Shown one piece after another: positions 27,570 through 36,168 of a DNA stretch of 64,000 bases (position 1 is the first letter of the stretch; each line of letters opens with the position of its first letter). The notes under the pieces were generated by a model that ran no database searches, was not told the origin of the DNA, and worked only from the letters and a program-made list of their open reading frames with translations. The stretch is from Thalassotalea piscium (GTDB lineage Bacteria; Pseudomonadota; Gammaproteobacteria; Enterobacterales; Alteromonadaceae). The DNA lies in contig NZ_AP027362.1 of the NCBI RefSeq assembly GCF_030295935.1, forward strand, positions 2,790,001 to 2,854,000. The letters are read 5' to 3'. The translations under genes were made by a program, and so were the position numbers.

Positions 27570-28754
27570 TTACTTTAACGACGTAACCGTTAAATGGGGT
27601 GAACGCTTTACCACTTCATCATTTAATTCAATGCCAATACCTGGTGTTTCTGATACTTCAAAAAAACCATTTACTGGCTGAGGGTCTTGAATACATAATT
27701 CTCGATTCCATGATTTAATCGCATAAGTGTGATGCTCATGAATTAAAAAGTTGGGTATTGCCGTTTCTAAATGTAACGAAGCTGCCGTTGCTACAGGCCC
27801 ACCACAGACATGTGCTTGTATACGAATATCGTACACATCAGCATAGTCACACACCTTTTTACTCTCAGTAAAACCACCACAAAGACCAACATCTGGTTGC
27901 AGCACATCAATACTTTGATCTTCAAAATACTGACGTACATCCCATCTATGATATAAACGTTCGCCACCAGCAATTGGAACATTAACGCGATCTGACACTT
28001 TTTTATGCACTTTAGGGTTTAAATAATTAACTGGCTCTTCGTACATCATGCAGCCAACTTCTTCCACTATTTCACCCATTTGAATCGCAGATGCGGCTCC
28101 CATCAATGAATGTGATTCAAAAATAATATCAACATCTTCGCCAACAGCATCTCTTATTGCGCGTAGTCTATCGCCAAAAAGACGCATTTGCGGACGGGTA
28201 AATAATTTAGTGCGATCAAACGAAGAACTACCATCAGCGTTATATACAATAGGGTCTACCTTTACTGCGTCGTACCCTTGCGCTACTGCTTTTAAAGCGG
28301 CTTGTGCATATTCTTCAGGTTGAATTAACTTTTTACATTCTTTATCCCAGTCAAACTGCAATTGACTCGCATAGGTTCTAAGCTTATCGTTAACCTTTCC
28401 ACCAAGTAATTGGTAAACAGGCACACCTAAAGCTTTCCCTTTTATATCCCATAATGCAGTGTCTATGGCACTCATTGCAGCATATAGAACCGGTCCGCCA
28501 CCTAAACCCCAAAAGCTCTCCCTTAACATACGTGACCATAACAATTCTGTTTGCATAGGGTTAAAACCAATCAGTACTGCTTCAGCAATTTCTTTGATCA
28601 TTGCTGCAGCAGCACTGTGCCCCCAGTCGTAAGCTAAACCAGCTTCACCAAGCCCAACAAGACCTTCATCAGTATATACTCTTACAAAAACAGGCGTCCA
28701 TGCTGGACGATCAGGGCATTCAATATCAAAAATTTCTACTTTGGTAATTTTCAT
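27570..28754 (-). CDS. enolase-superfamily (mandelate racemase/muconate lactonizing) sugar-acid dehydratase
   Basis: A 394-residue enzyme. The N-terminal capping domain opens MKITKVEIFDIECPDRPAWTP. The barrel carries the candidate catalytic Lys in YDAVKVDPI, metal-ligand candidates in IIFESHS, MYEEPVN and AGGERL, and a His in IQAHVCGGPVAT. This is the pattern of acid-sugar dehydratases, probably acting on a hexonate or 6-deoxyhexonate. Exact specificity cannot be read from the sequence. It lies 32 bases after the class II aldolase gene, forming a two-gene unit. Confidence 0.85.
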   Translation of the reverse strand: MKITKVEIFDIECPDRPAWTPVFVRVYTDEGLVGLGEAGLAYDWGHSAAAAMIKEIAEAVLIGFNPMQTELLWSRMLRESFWGLGGGPVLYAAMSAIDTALWDIKGKALGVPVYQLLGGKVNDKLRTYASQLQFDWDKECKKLIQPEEYAQAALKAVAQGYDAVKVDPIVYNADGSSSFDRTKLFTRPQMRLFGDRLRAIRDAVGEDVDIIFESHSLMGAASAIQMGEIVEEVGCMMYEEPVNYLNPKVHKKVSDRVNVPIAGGERLYHRWDVRQYFEDQSIDVLQPDVGLCGGFTESKKVCDYADVYDIRIQAHVCGGPVATAASLHLETAIPNFLIHEHHTYAIKSWNRELCIQDPQPVNGFFEVSETPGIGIELNDEVVKRSPHLTVTSLK

Positions 28755-28786
28755 TAAATTTCTCGTATAATTAATTGTTCAATCGA

Positions 28787-29557
28787 CTAGCTTGCAAAGG
28801 TAGGATCATGCCGATAAACACGTCTTAGCATAGCAGGCCAAGACTTTTGTCCCCCTGTAGCCCCTGTATGAACAACATTTGCTTGTGCTTTTATACCGTC
28901 AACAATATGTTGTTCTACCAAAACGGTAGGCTTTCCCTGAGATAATATTTGTACTTGGATCTGACAAGCACGCGCTAAATCGTACATGTGCATAAAAGCA
29001 TCGCCTACGGTTTGTCCTAAGGTTAAACCACCGTGATTACGTAATAACATAAAATTTGCATCGCCTAAATCACTTTGCAAGCGTTTTTTCTCTTGCGCAT
29101 TAACCGCTAAGCCTTCGTAGTTATGATAGCTAATCGACGCAAGTGCGAACATTGCATATTGACTCAGCGGTAATAGCCCTTCTTCAATACTAGCTACCGC
29201 AATCGTTTCATTAGTATGCAAGTGCATAACACATTGCGCGTCGTGTCTAGCCTCATGTACGGCACTGTGTATAGTAAAACCAGCAGGGTTTATCGTAAAA
29301 GGACAATCCTTATCAATAATATTGCCATCAATATCAATTTTAACGAGATTAGATGCGGTAATTTCATCAAATGCTAAACCAAAAGCATTTATTAGGTAAT
29401 GCTCTGTGTTTGGAATACGTGCAGAAATATGTGTATAAATAAGGTCATCCCAACCATGCAAAACAACCAAGCGATAGCACGCTGCAAGATCAACCCTTGT
29501 TTGCCATTCTTCATCTGACACTTTACCCTGCAAAGACAGTTGTGGTATCTCAAACAT
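28787..29557 (-). CDS. class II aldolase/adducin family protein
   Basis: A 256-residue protein of the class II aldolase/adducin fold. The metal His candidates are in CVMHLHTNETIAVAS (HxH) and in LRNHGGLTLG. The N-terminal YRLVVLHGWDDLIYTHISARIP segment fits the family. It lacks a clear L-fuculose-phosphate aldolase signature, so the substrate is open. Placed before the dehydratase, it probably belongs to the same sugar-acid pathway. It is divergent from the NRDE protein gene. Confidence 0.85.
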   Translation of the reverse strand: MFEIPQLSLQGKVSDEEWQTRVDLAACYRLVVLHGWDDLIYTHISARIPNTEHYLINAFGLAFDEITASNLVKIDIDGNIIDKDCPFTINPAGFTIHSAVHEARHDAQCVMHLHTNETIAVASIEEGLLPLSQYAMFALASISYHNYEGLAVNAQEKKRLQSDLGDANFMLLRNHGGLTLGQTVGDAFMHMYDLARACQIQVQILSQGKPTVLVEQHIVDGIKAQANVVHTGATGGQKSWPAMLRRVYRHDPTFAS

Positions 29558-29665
29558 TTATTTTCCTTAGTTGTTAGGGACTGTTAACTATTAAGTGATA
29601 GTGTAAGAAGTGTACCCAATGCCCTACGTGAGTTAAAGCTGATAGATAGAGAATAACTGAATTAT

Positions 29666-30430
29666 ATGTGTATTTTATTTATATCCATCAATGAACACCC
29701 AATTTATCCGCTTATTGTATGTGCAAATCGAGACGAGTTTCATCAACGTCCAACTCAAGCAATGCACTGGTGGCAAGATACATCGATGCTTGCAGGTAAA
29801 GATTTACAGGCGGGTGGTACATGGTTTGGGGTAAACGCACAAAAACAATTTGCTGCGTTAACCAATTATCGGCTGCCCAATAAATTTGATAGCTCTAAAA
29901 AGTCGCGGGGTAACCTAGTAATAAATGCATTAACACCAAATTTAGTAAGTCAAAACCCAAAAGAAATGCAGATAGCACTACAAAAAAGCTCATCTAATTA
30001 CAATGGTTTTAATTTACTTCGTGGCGATGAAACACACTTACATTGTTTTGATAGTACGACTCAACAATTTACAGTGCTAAATAATGGTACATTTAGCCTA
30101 TGCAATGGTGCATTAAATGATATTTGGCCTAAAATGAAGTTTGGCAAACAAAAGCTTGAAAAGTTAGTAAGCGCTCACGGTAAACTCAATATTGATGAAT
30201 TGTTTTTACTAATGCAAAACAACACCCAAGCAGACTTTAAACAACTTCCAAATACAGGCATTTCAACTACCTGGGAACAGTTGCTAAGTAGTATATTTAT
30301 TGTATCACCCGAATATGGTACACGTTCAACGACCATATTTCTTAAAGACAAGTGTGGCCGTTGCCATGTTGTTGAGCGAAGTTTCAACGCTTACGGTGTA
30401 ACAAGTAATCAAGTTGAGTTTTCATTTTAA
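29666..30430 (+). CDS. NRDE (TANGO2-like) family protein
   Basis: A 254-residue protein starting MCILFIS, with the signature VCANRDEFHQRPTQAMHWW and GGTWFGVNAQKQFAALTNYR. These define the NRDE/TANGO2 family, whose conserved Cys2 follows the initiator Met. The family is linked to haem and lipid handling in eukaryotes, but the bacterial function is unclear. It is transcribed alone. Confidence 0.9.
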   Translation: MCILFISINEHPIYPLIVCANRDEFHQRPTQAMHWWQDTSMLAGKDLQAGGTWFGVNAQKQFAALTNYRLPNKFDSSKKSRGNLVINALTPNLVSQNPKEMQIALQKSSSNYNGFNLLRGDETHLHCFDSTTQQFTVLNNGTFSLCNGALNDIWPKMKFGKQKLEKLVSAHGKLNIDELFLLMQNNTQADFKQLPNTGISTTWEQLLSSIFIVSPEYGTRSTTIFLKDKCGRCHVVERSFNAYGVTSNQVEFSF

Positions 30431-30446
30431 GCCTTGAGTATTAAAT

Positions 30447-30623
30447 TTAACCAGCTAAACCTTTAATAATTGCAATAATAATCAAAGCGAACACTAAGTA
30501 ACGCACTAACTTTGAATACTTTGCTTGCTGTTCAGGCTCCATTGGTTTACCAAACTTTTCACCCAAAACAACCATTAACATCACACCTAAAAATACTACA
30601 CCTAAAATAATTAATAATGTCAT
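30447..30623 (-). CDS. small two-segment membrane protein
   Basis: 58 residues starting MTLLIILGVVFLGVMLMVVL, followed by a charged loop (GEKFGKPMEPEQQAKYSKLVRY) and a second hydrophobic segment (LVFALIIIAIIKGLAG). It predicts two transmembrane helices joined by a short loop. I do not recognise the family with certainty. The composition argues for a real small membrane protein. It is convergent with the NRDE gene and divergent from the ThrE-like gene. Confidence 0.6.
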   Translation of the reverse strand: MTLLIILGVVFLGVMLMVVLGEKFGKPMEPEQQAKYSKLVRYLVFALIIIAIIKGLAG

Positions 30624-30709
30624 ATCTAAATACTTTCTTTTCTCAAAGTGGAACTTAACCTATTATACCATATAGATAAATTAGTTTATTCACTTTGGAT
30701 TTTTGCTCA

Positions 30710-31939
30710 ATGGCACAACAAGACAACTTTACCGATAAACGCAACTTTATTATTCGTTTAGGCAAAGCCCTGCATAAGTTTGGTACGCCTGCTTATCGTT
30801 TGGAAGATCACCTTCAAACAGTTGCTAAAAACTTGGGCGTTGATGCAAGCTTTGTAATAACACCAACGTCTTTAACCTTCATGTTGATGGGTGAAAAACC
30901 AGACTTTCAAGAATATAATCATATTGTTCGGGTAAATCCTGGTGATCTCGACCTAGGTGCACTTGCTAGAACAGATGAGTTAGTTGATGAACTATCTTCA
31001 GGTCAGCGCACGTTAACCGAAGCTATAGAAAGGCTAGACGAAATAGTCAATAAACCGAACCCTTATGGTCGCTTGCTTACTTTCCTTGCTTTTGGTGCAT
31101 CAAGTGGCGCATTTGCCATGTTAATGCGCACCAGCTGGAATGATGTAATTTGGTCAACCTTACTCGGTTTAGTTGTTTGTCTCTTTGTATTCTGGGCTGA
31201 GCGGTCTAAGCGTGTGACCGAAATGCTAGAGCCAATTGCCGCCTTAACTGTTGCGCTTCTTGCTTCAGCTATTACATTAATTGATCCGGGTATTAACCTG
31301 CCGCTTGTTGTGCTTTCTAGTATTATTGCATTTATTCCAGGCCTTGCTTTAACTTTAGGCCTTTCTGAACTCGCTGCTCGACACTTAATATCAGGTACAG
31401 CTCGCATAATGGACGCTATTATGGTGCTATTTAAAATTTATTTTGGCGCAGCATTAGGCTTGGCATTAGGTAATAAATTTTGGGGAATCGCCGAATTTGT
31501 ACAACCAGTAAACACGCCTGAATGGGTTTCATGGGTTGCTGTTACTACACTTTCTTTTAGCCTTGTTATTTTATTTAAAGCACGTTTAAAGGATGCACCA
31601 TGGGGCATTATCTCGGGTTATGTAGCTTATGGTGCGAGTATTTGGGGGGGAACCTATTTAGGCATTGCGTTGGGAGCTTTTGCCGGAGCATTTGCGTTAG
31701 GAATATACAGTAATATTTTTTCACGCTTAATGAACCTTCCTTCAAGTATTGTAAAATTACTAGGTTTAGTTGTACTTGTACCTGGAAGCAAGGTTTATAT
31801 AGGCTTAAATAGTGCGGTATCAGGTCAAATGATATTAAATTCAACCAATGTTGGCTCTCAAACTTTCCTCATTTTTATGTCTTTAGTAGCAGGGTTAATA
31901 TTTGCAAACGTGGTATTAGCACCACGAAAACCACTATAA
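30710..31939 (+). CDS. threonine/serine exporter family protein (ThrE-like)
   Basis: A 409-residue polytopic membrane protein. The N-terminal soluble DUF1212-type domain includes LGKALHKFGTPAYRLEDHL, FVITPTSLTFML and NPGDLDLGALARTDELVDEL. A membrane domain of about ten helices follows, with FIPGLALTLGLSELAARHLISGTARI and VPGSKVYIGL. The fusion of both domains is as in Corynebacterium ThrE. Likely role: amino-acid export. I use the ATG at 30710 (MAQQDNF); a TTG at 30695 is in frame upstream. The TetR-type gene starts 12 bases after the stop, suggesting an operon. Confidence 0.88.
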   Translation: MAQQDNFTDKRNFIIRLGKALHKFGTPAYRLEDHLQTVAKNLGVDASFVITPTSLTFMLMGEKPDFQEYNHIVRVNPGDLDLGALARTDELVDELSSGQRTLTEAIERLDEIVNKPNPYGRLLTFLAFGASSGAFAMLMRTSWNDVIWSTLLGLVVCLFVFWAERSKRVTEMLEPIAALTVALLASAITLIDPGINLPLVVLSSIIAFIPGLALTLGLSELAARHLISGTARIMDAIMVLFKIYFGAALGLALGNKFWGIAEFVQPVNTPEWVSWVAVTTLSFSLVILFKARLKDAPWGIISGYVAYGASIWGGTYLGIALGAFAGAFALGIYSNIFSRLMNLPSSIVKLLGLVVLVPGSKVYIGLNSAVSGQMILNSTNVGSQTFLIFMSLVAGLIFANVVLAPRKPL

Positions 31940-31951
31940 GTACATAATCAA

Positions 31952-32557
31952 ATGACTCAAACTAAAACACCATATCATCATGGTGATTTAAAAGCGGCTA
32001 TCATAAAAGCGGCAAGTGAAATGTTAGACACACAGGGGATTGAAGCACTTTCGTTACGAAAAATAGCCGAGAATGTGGGTGTCTCTCGCACTGCTGCCTA
32101 TCATCATTTTAAAGACAAAAATGAACTACTAAGCGCCATAGCAAGTCAAGGTTTTATAAAGTGGCAAAAAGAAATAGGGTTAATCTTTAATAACAAGCGT
32201 ATTAGTCAATCACAGCAACTCAGCCAGTTTTGTCATGCTTATATCCAGTTTGCAATTAGCAATCCTAATATTTACGACCTGATGTTTGGCAGAACGCTTT
32301 GGAAAAACAACGTAAGCTCTGAAGAGTTAAAAAGTGTAGCCTATCCAAGTTTTGACTATCAAGTCACTATGACAAAGTTTTGGCAAGCGCAAGGGTTGCT
32401 TCCCCAGTCAGAAAATGCATTGCGCCTAGCGCAAGTGTTATGGGGAACATTACACGGTATTTCAAAGTTGGTTTTAGACGGAGTATACACAGATAATAGC
32501 AATATTATTGAAATGTGTGACTGCGCTATTGCAATGTTTGTCGGTTCAAAGCGCTAG
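31952..32557 (+). CDS. TetR/AcrR family transcriptional regulator
   Basis: A 201-residue regulator. The helix-turn-helix is residues about 10-58 (GDLKAAIIKAASEMLDTQGIEALSLRKIAENVGVSRTAAYHHFKDKNELLSAIA). The C-terminal ligand domain is of the WHG-like type (FAISNPNIYDLMFGRTLW). It is co-directional with the ThrE-like exporter gene immediately upstream and could regulate it. Ligand unknown. Confidence 0.92.
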   Translation: MTQTKTPYHHGDLKAAIIKAASEMLDTQGIEALSLRKIAENVGVSRTAAYHHFKDKNELLSAIASQGFIKWQKEIGLIFNNKRISQSQQLSQFCHAYIQFAISNPNIYDLMFGRTLWKNNVSSEELKSVAYPSFDYQVTMTKFWQAQGLLPQSENALRLAQVLWGTLHGISKLVLDGVYTDNSNIIEMCDCAIAMFVGSKR

Positions 32558-32626
32558 TCATTGTAATGATAACCTTGTACATTATTTATATTATTAAAAA
32601 CTCTCATTTGTTAGGTTAAACTCTCT

Positions 32627-33220
32627 ATGCAAAGCACTACCGACGAAAAACTAGCAAAATATAATCAATATTTTTCAATTGAGCACAGCTTTAAAATTAA
32701 CGTAAAACCTTTAGAAGGTAATTCAGACTGTACATTTGAAGAGTTTAAAGCGCAAATCCCTACGCCTTTTCTACTTGCTACCCAAGTTGTTGCCATCGAT
32801 AATATGGCACTGCAACCATTACAAACGCTTAGCGGTGTTGCAAACCAATTAACTCAGTATTTGCATTTACAATCACAAAAAATTGACTTGCTAATGAATT
32901 TTATTATTAGTCAGCAAGACGAAGTTGCGTATCGCTTTCAGGGCATTCGTTTTAGTGGTAGTGGCATAACCTTCATTTCAGATAGCCCTTTAAACTTAAA
33001 TGAAAGCGTAGAAATAAAGTTATTTATCAATATTGATAATTGCAACATATATTGTCATGGCGAAGTGATTGAAATAACCAATGTTGATGAAGGGTATCAA
33101 CATAAAGTGTTATTTCATCATATTAGGGAAGATGATCGAGAACTATTAGTTCGCTGTAGCCTTCATACTCAGCAAAAACAGCTACAAGCTTTAGCGCAAA
33201 AACGTCAAGAGCAAAGCTAG
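32627..33220 (+). CDS. PilZ-domain-like protein
   Basis: A 197-residue cytoplasmic protein. The N-terminal half is helical with no known motif. The C-terminal half (from about residue 100) has a PilZ-like barrel pattern: YRFQGIRFSGSGITFISDSPLNLNESVEIKLFI and GEVIEITNVDEGYQHKVLFHHI. The classical c-di-GMP-binding RxxxR motif is not visible, and the second motif is only approximated by SGSGITF. It may be a non-binding or divergent PilZ protein. It is convergent with the chemotaxis gene. Confidence 0.7.
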   Translation: MQSTTDEKLAKYNQYFSIEHSFKINVKPLEGNSDCTFEEFKAQIPTPFLLATQVVAIDNMALQPLQTLSGVANQLTQYLHLQSQKIDLLMNFIISQQDEVAYRFQGIRFSGSGITFISDSPLNLNESVEIKLFINIDNCNIYCHGEVIEITNVDEGYQHKVLFHHIREDDRELLVRCSLHTQQKQLQALAQKRQEQS

Positions 33221-33251
33221 ACCCTAGATTTTTAGTTGCTGCCACTTAATA

Positions 33252-34418
33252 TTAAACGCAAATTCGATTAAGGGTAGTATCTACTTCTTCAGTGGTCGCT
33301 TTTTGCTGTTCTGCATGCTCTGCAACAACACTTAAACCTGCGGTTACATCTGCACTTAAAGAAACGATTTCAGCCATATTATCATTAATCGATGCTGTCG
33401 ACTTCTGCTGCTGCTCAGTACCGCTTGCCATTTGTTCAATCAATTGGTTAACCTCTGTAAAAACACCACCTACTTTAGATAGCGCTGTTACCACATCTTG
33501 TGATTGAGATAAGCTATCTTTTGTTAATTCTTGCCCTCTGGCAATCGCTGTTACCGCATTGTTTGACTTAGACTGTAATCCTTCAACCATAGATTGAATT
33601 ACAACTGTAGATTCCTGAGTTCGATGGGCAAGCGCCCTTACCTCGTCAGCAACTACAGCAAAGCCTCGTCCTTGCTCCCCTGCTCTTGCAGCTTCAATTG
33701 CTGCATTTAGTGCCAACAAGTTAGTTTGATCTGCAATTCCCCGAATAACATCTAATACTGAGCCTATTTTTGCAGCTTCTTCTTGTAATAATGCTAAATC
33801 GTCTACCATAACCGCTACTTCCTCAGCAAATCGAGCGATAGTAGCTTGGCTTGTATTAGAAGCATTTGTACCTTGAGCTAGAATTTCAGCCACCTGATTG
33901 GCAGAGTCGCTCATCTGGGTAGCACTTTGCGATAACGTAGCTGAAGTAGCCGCAACTTCATCAATAGAGTTCGCCATTAATGCTATTTGCTCTGAAGAGT
34001 TATCAACAGCAATAACAGAATCACTAATTTGGCTAGTGAGAGAAGAAGAGCCCTGACGTAAAATTTCAGACTCATGCTTTATTTCATTAATAACATCAGA
34101 CAAGTTCTCGATAAAACCACTTAAATCATTGGTGACTTTAGCTAAATCATCTGTTTTATCATCAACTAAGGAGCTTGTTGGTGCTTGGTCTGTACTAACC
34201 ACTAAATTTAAATAGTGCTGTAGTTTTTCAATGCGAGAAGTTAACTGTTGTGTAGTAAAAATAAAACTCACTACTAATTGTCCAACAATGGTGCCAAACA
34301 ATAAAAATACAACGCCTAATTTACTCATTTCACTAGCAAATAAAAGCACAGTTACAGTGGCTAATACTCCAACAACCAAAGTAGGTAATAAAAGTTTAAT
34401 ACTTAAGCGATTTAGCAT
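33252..34418 (-). CDS. methyl-accepting chemotaxis protein without a periplasmic sensor domain
   Basis: A 388-residue transducer. Two hydrophobic segments near residues 8-28 and 34-54 are separated by only a few residues, so there is essentially no extracellular sensor. The cytoplasmic signalling domain has the conserved hairpin tip [47 protein letters not shown]. It probably senses an intracellular or membrane state, or works with another receptor. It is convergent with the PilZ-like gene. Confidence 0.93.
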   Translation of the reverse strand: MLNRLSIKLLLPTLVVGVLATVTVLLFASEMSKLGVVFLLFGTIVGQLVVSFIFTTQQLTSRIEKLQHYLNLVVSTDQAPTSSLVDDKTDDLAKVTNDLSGFIENLSDVINEIKHESEILRQGSSSLTSQISDSVIAVDNSSEQIALMANSIDEVAATSATLSQSATQMSDSANQVAEILAQGTNASNTSQATIARFAEEVAVMVDDLALLQEEAAKIGSVLDVIRGIADQTNLLALNAAIEAARAGEQGRGFAVVADEVRALAHRTQESTVVIQSMVEGLQSKSNNAVTAIARGQELTKDSLSQSQDVVTALSKVGGVFTEVNQLIEQMASGTEQQQKSTASINDNMAEIVSLSADVTAGLSVVAEHAEQQKATTEEVDTTLNRICV

Positions 34419-34597
34419 AAGGAATCCGTTATTTAATTATATATTCACACCAAAAAAGGTCATCAGAATACAGTACAATAATTATTAAAGCATAGGGCAA
34501 GTTAATAAATTACAGGCAAAAGCGCTTTATGGCTATATATTTTGGTGATAATCAAGGATAATGCTGATAACTATCAATAGTTTTCAGGCGCTTTGTT

Positions 34598-34762
34598 ATG
34601 CCCATGTACGTTCTTTTTATTATAATACTCGCGGTTTGCCTAATTATTGGCGGCATCATGCTGGTGAAGCAATCAGCCAAAAAATTTAATTTAACTGATG
34701 ACCAACTTAAAAAAGTACAAGCAAGGCAAAAAGCACAAGAAATCGAAGATAAAAAAGATTAA
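34598..34762 (+). CDS. DUF2897-like small membrane protein
   Basis: 54 residues with one transmembrane helix near the N-terminus ([19 protein letters not shown]) and a charged Lys/Gln/Asp-rich tail ending IEDKKD. This layout resembles the DUF2897 family of short gammaproteobacterial membrane proteins (assignment from memory). A second ATG at 34604 is possible. Its stop TAA (34760-34762) overlaps the stop of the convergent parvulin gene (34759-34761) by two bases. Confidence 0.65.
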   Translation: MPMYVLFIIILAVCLIIGGIMLVKQSAKKFNLTDDQLKKVQARQKAQEIEDKKD

Positions 34763-35034
34763 TTGCGATAGATAGTTTGAATAATATGATAGCCAAATCG
34801 CGTTTTTACTGGACCATGAATTTTTAATACTTCTTTTTTAAACACAACATCATCAAATGCTTTAACCATTTGTCCTTTTTTAAACTCACCAAGATCCCCC
34901 CCTTTTTTAGCCGAAGGACAAGTAGAAAATTTTTTAGCTAATTGAGCAAAGTCTCCACCGTTAGATAATTTATCTTTAATTTCTTGTGCTTGCTTTTCTG
35001 TTTTCACTAAAATATGTCGGGCACATGCAGTCAT
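34759..35034 (-). CDS. ppiC: parvulin-type peptidyl-prolyl isomerase PpiC
   Basis: A 91-residue stand-alone parvulin domain. It opens [19 protein letters not shown], then [40 protein letters not shown], and ends [11 protein letters not shown], carrying the usual active-site His and Cys/Ser positions. The length equals E. coli PpiC. Cytoplasmic, with no signal peptide. Single gene; tail-to-tail overlap with the DUF2897-like gene. Confidence 0.95.
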   Translation of the reverse strand: MTACARHILVKTEKQAQEIKDKLSNGGDFAQLAKKFSTCPSAKKGGDLGEFKKGQMVKAFDDVVFKKEVLKIHGPVKTRFGYHIIQTIYRN

Positions 35035-35101
35035 TTTTTATCTCCTTACAATAATAAACGTTTGATAAATACAGCATAAAAGATGACAATAACAGTCAAA
35101 T

Positions 35102-35144
35102 AGTGTTGGCGTTACTGTTAAGCGTAGCGCCAAATACCAACACT
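35102..35144. repeat. REP-like palindrome upstream of the carbonic anhydrase gene
   Basis: Outer arms agtgttgg and ccaacact are inverted, and a nested tggcg/cgcca pair lies around gttaagcgtagcg. This resembles the widespread gammaproteobacterial palindromes containing GTTAAGCGTAGCG between complementary arms. Single copy here. Confidence 0.6.
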
Positions 35145-35230
35145 TATATTGAATTATACACTTGATAGTAGTTGTACTAAATACGTAGTCAACTTAAAAC
35201 TAAAACCGCATAAAACAGAGTAAAAATTCT

Positions 35231-35866
35231 ATGTCATCAATCGATCATTTATTTGAAAAGAACACTCAGTGGGCGAAAGATATAACCGATAAAGACCCAC
35301 AGTTTTTCGAACTACTTTCACAGCAACAGTCACCCGAATATCTCTGGATCGGCTGCTCAGACTCACGCGTACCGGCAAATGAATTATTAGGAATGCTGCC
35401 AGGTGAAGTATTTGTTCATCGTAATATTGCTAACCAAGTTATTCATACCGACCTAAATTGCCTTTCTGTTATACAGTATGCGGTAGAAATTTTAAAAGTA
35501 AGACACATAATAGTTTGCGGACATTATGGCTGTGGTGGCGTAAGAGCGGCATTAGATACTAAAACTTATGGTTTAATTGATAACTGGCTACGCCATATTG
35601 AAGATGTTTACCGGTTCCATCGAAGTAAATTTGACAACATCACCGACGAAGAAGAAAAAGTAAACACTTTATGTGAATTAAATGTTATAGAACAAGTTGC
35701 TAATGTTTGTAGTTCAACAATATTAAGAAATGCATGGAAGAAAAAACAAAACACCACGGTTCACGGCTTTGTTTACAACCTAAAAGACGGAATATTAAGA
35801 GATATGAAAGTCTCTAGTGGGTTAAATTCAGAAGAAAACTATAATATTCCCAAAAGAAATAAATAG
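35231..35866 (+). CDS. can: beta-class carbonic anhydrase
   Basis: A 211-residue cytoplasmic enzyme interconverting CO2 and bicarbonate. Zinc ligands are visible as Cys and Asp in IGCSDSRVPANE and His and Cys in VCGHYGCGGVRAAL. The length and C-terminal VHGFVYNLKDGIL match E. coli Can. It supplies bicarbonate for carboxylation reactions. Single-gene unit. Confidence 0.96.
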   Translation: MSSIDHLFEKNTQWAKDITDKDPQFFELLSQQQSPEYLWIGCSDSRVPANELLGMLPGEVFVHRNIANQVIHTDLNCLSVIQYAVEILKVRHIIVCGHYGCGGVRAALDTKTYGLIDNWLRHIEDVYRFHRSKFDNITDEEEKVNTLCELNVIEQVANVCSSTILRNAWKKKQNTTVHGFVYNLKDGILRDMKVSSGLNSEENYNIPKRNK

Positions 35867-36168
35867 TAAAACTATTTAAGCTAAAGCAAATCATGCAAAA
35901 CATCTATCAGCACTTACTTTAACAGCAGTTTCTTGTAAAGTTTAACTTACAAAAACATCAACATTGTAAGTGTTGATCAACTTTTATCTGAAAAAAACAA
36001 AATTGAACACACTTCCTACTTTACTATGCTGTTAATCTTATGTTACAACATACGATGAATGGTAACAATTGTTCTTATCTTGAGATAAGCTAAGAGTTAA
36101 ATTAGTCGCCTTTAATGATATGCAATAAGTATATCTACAAAAAAACATATAATCCCAGGGAAATCAAA

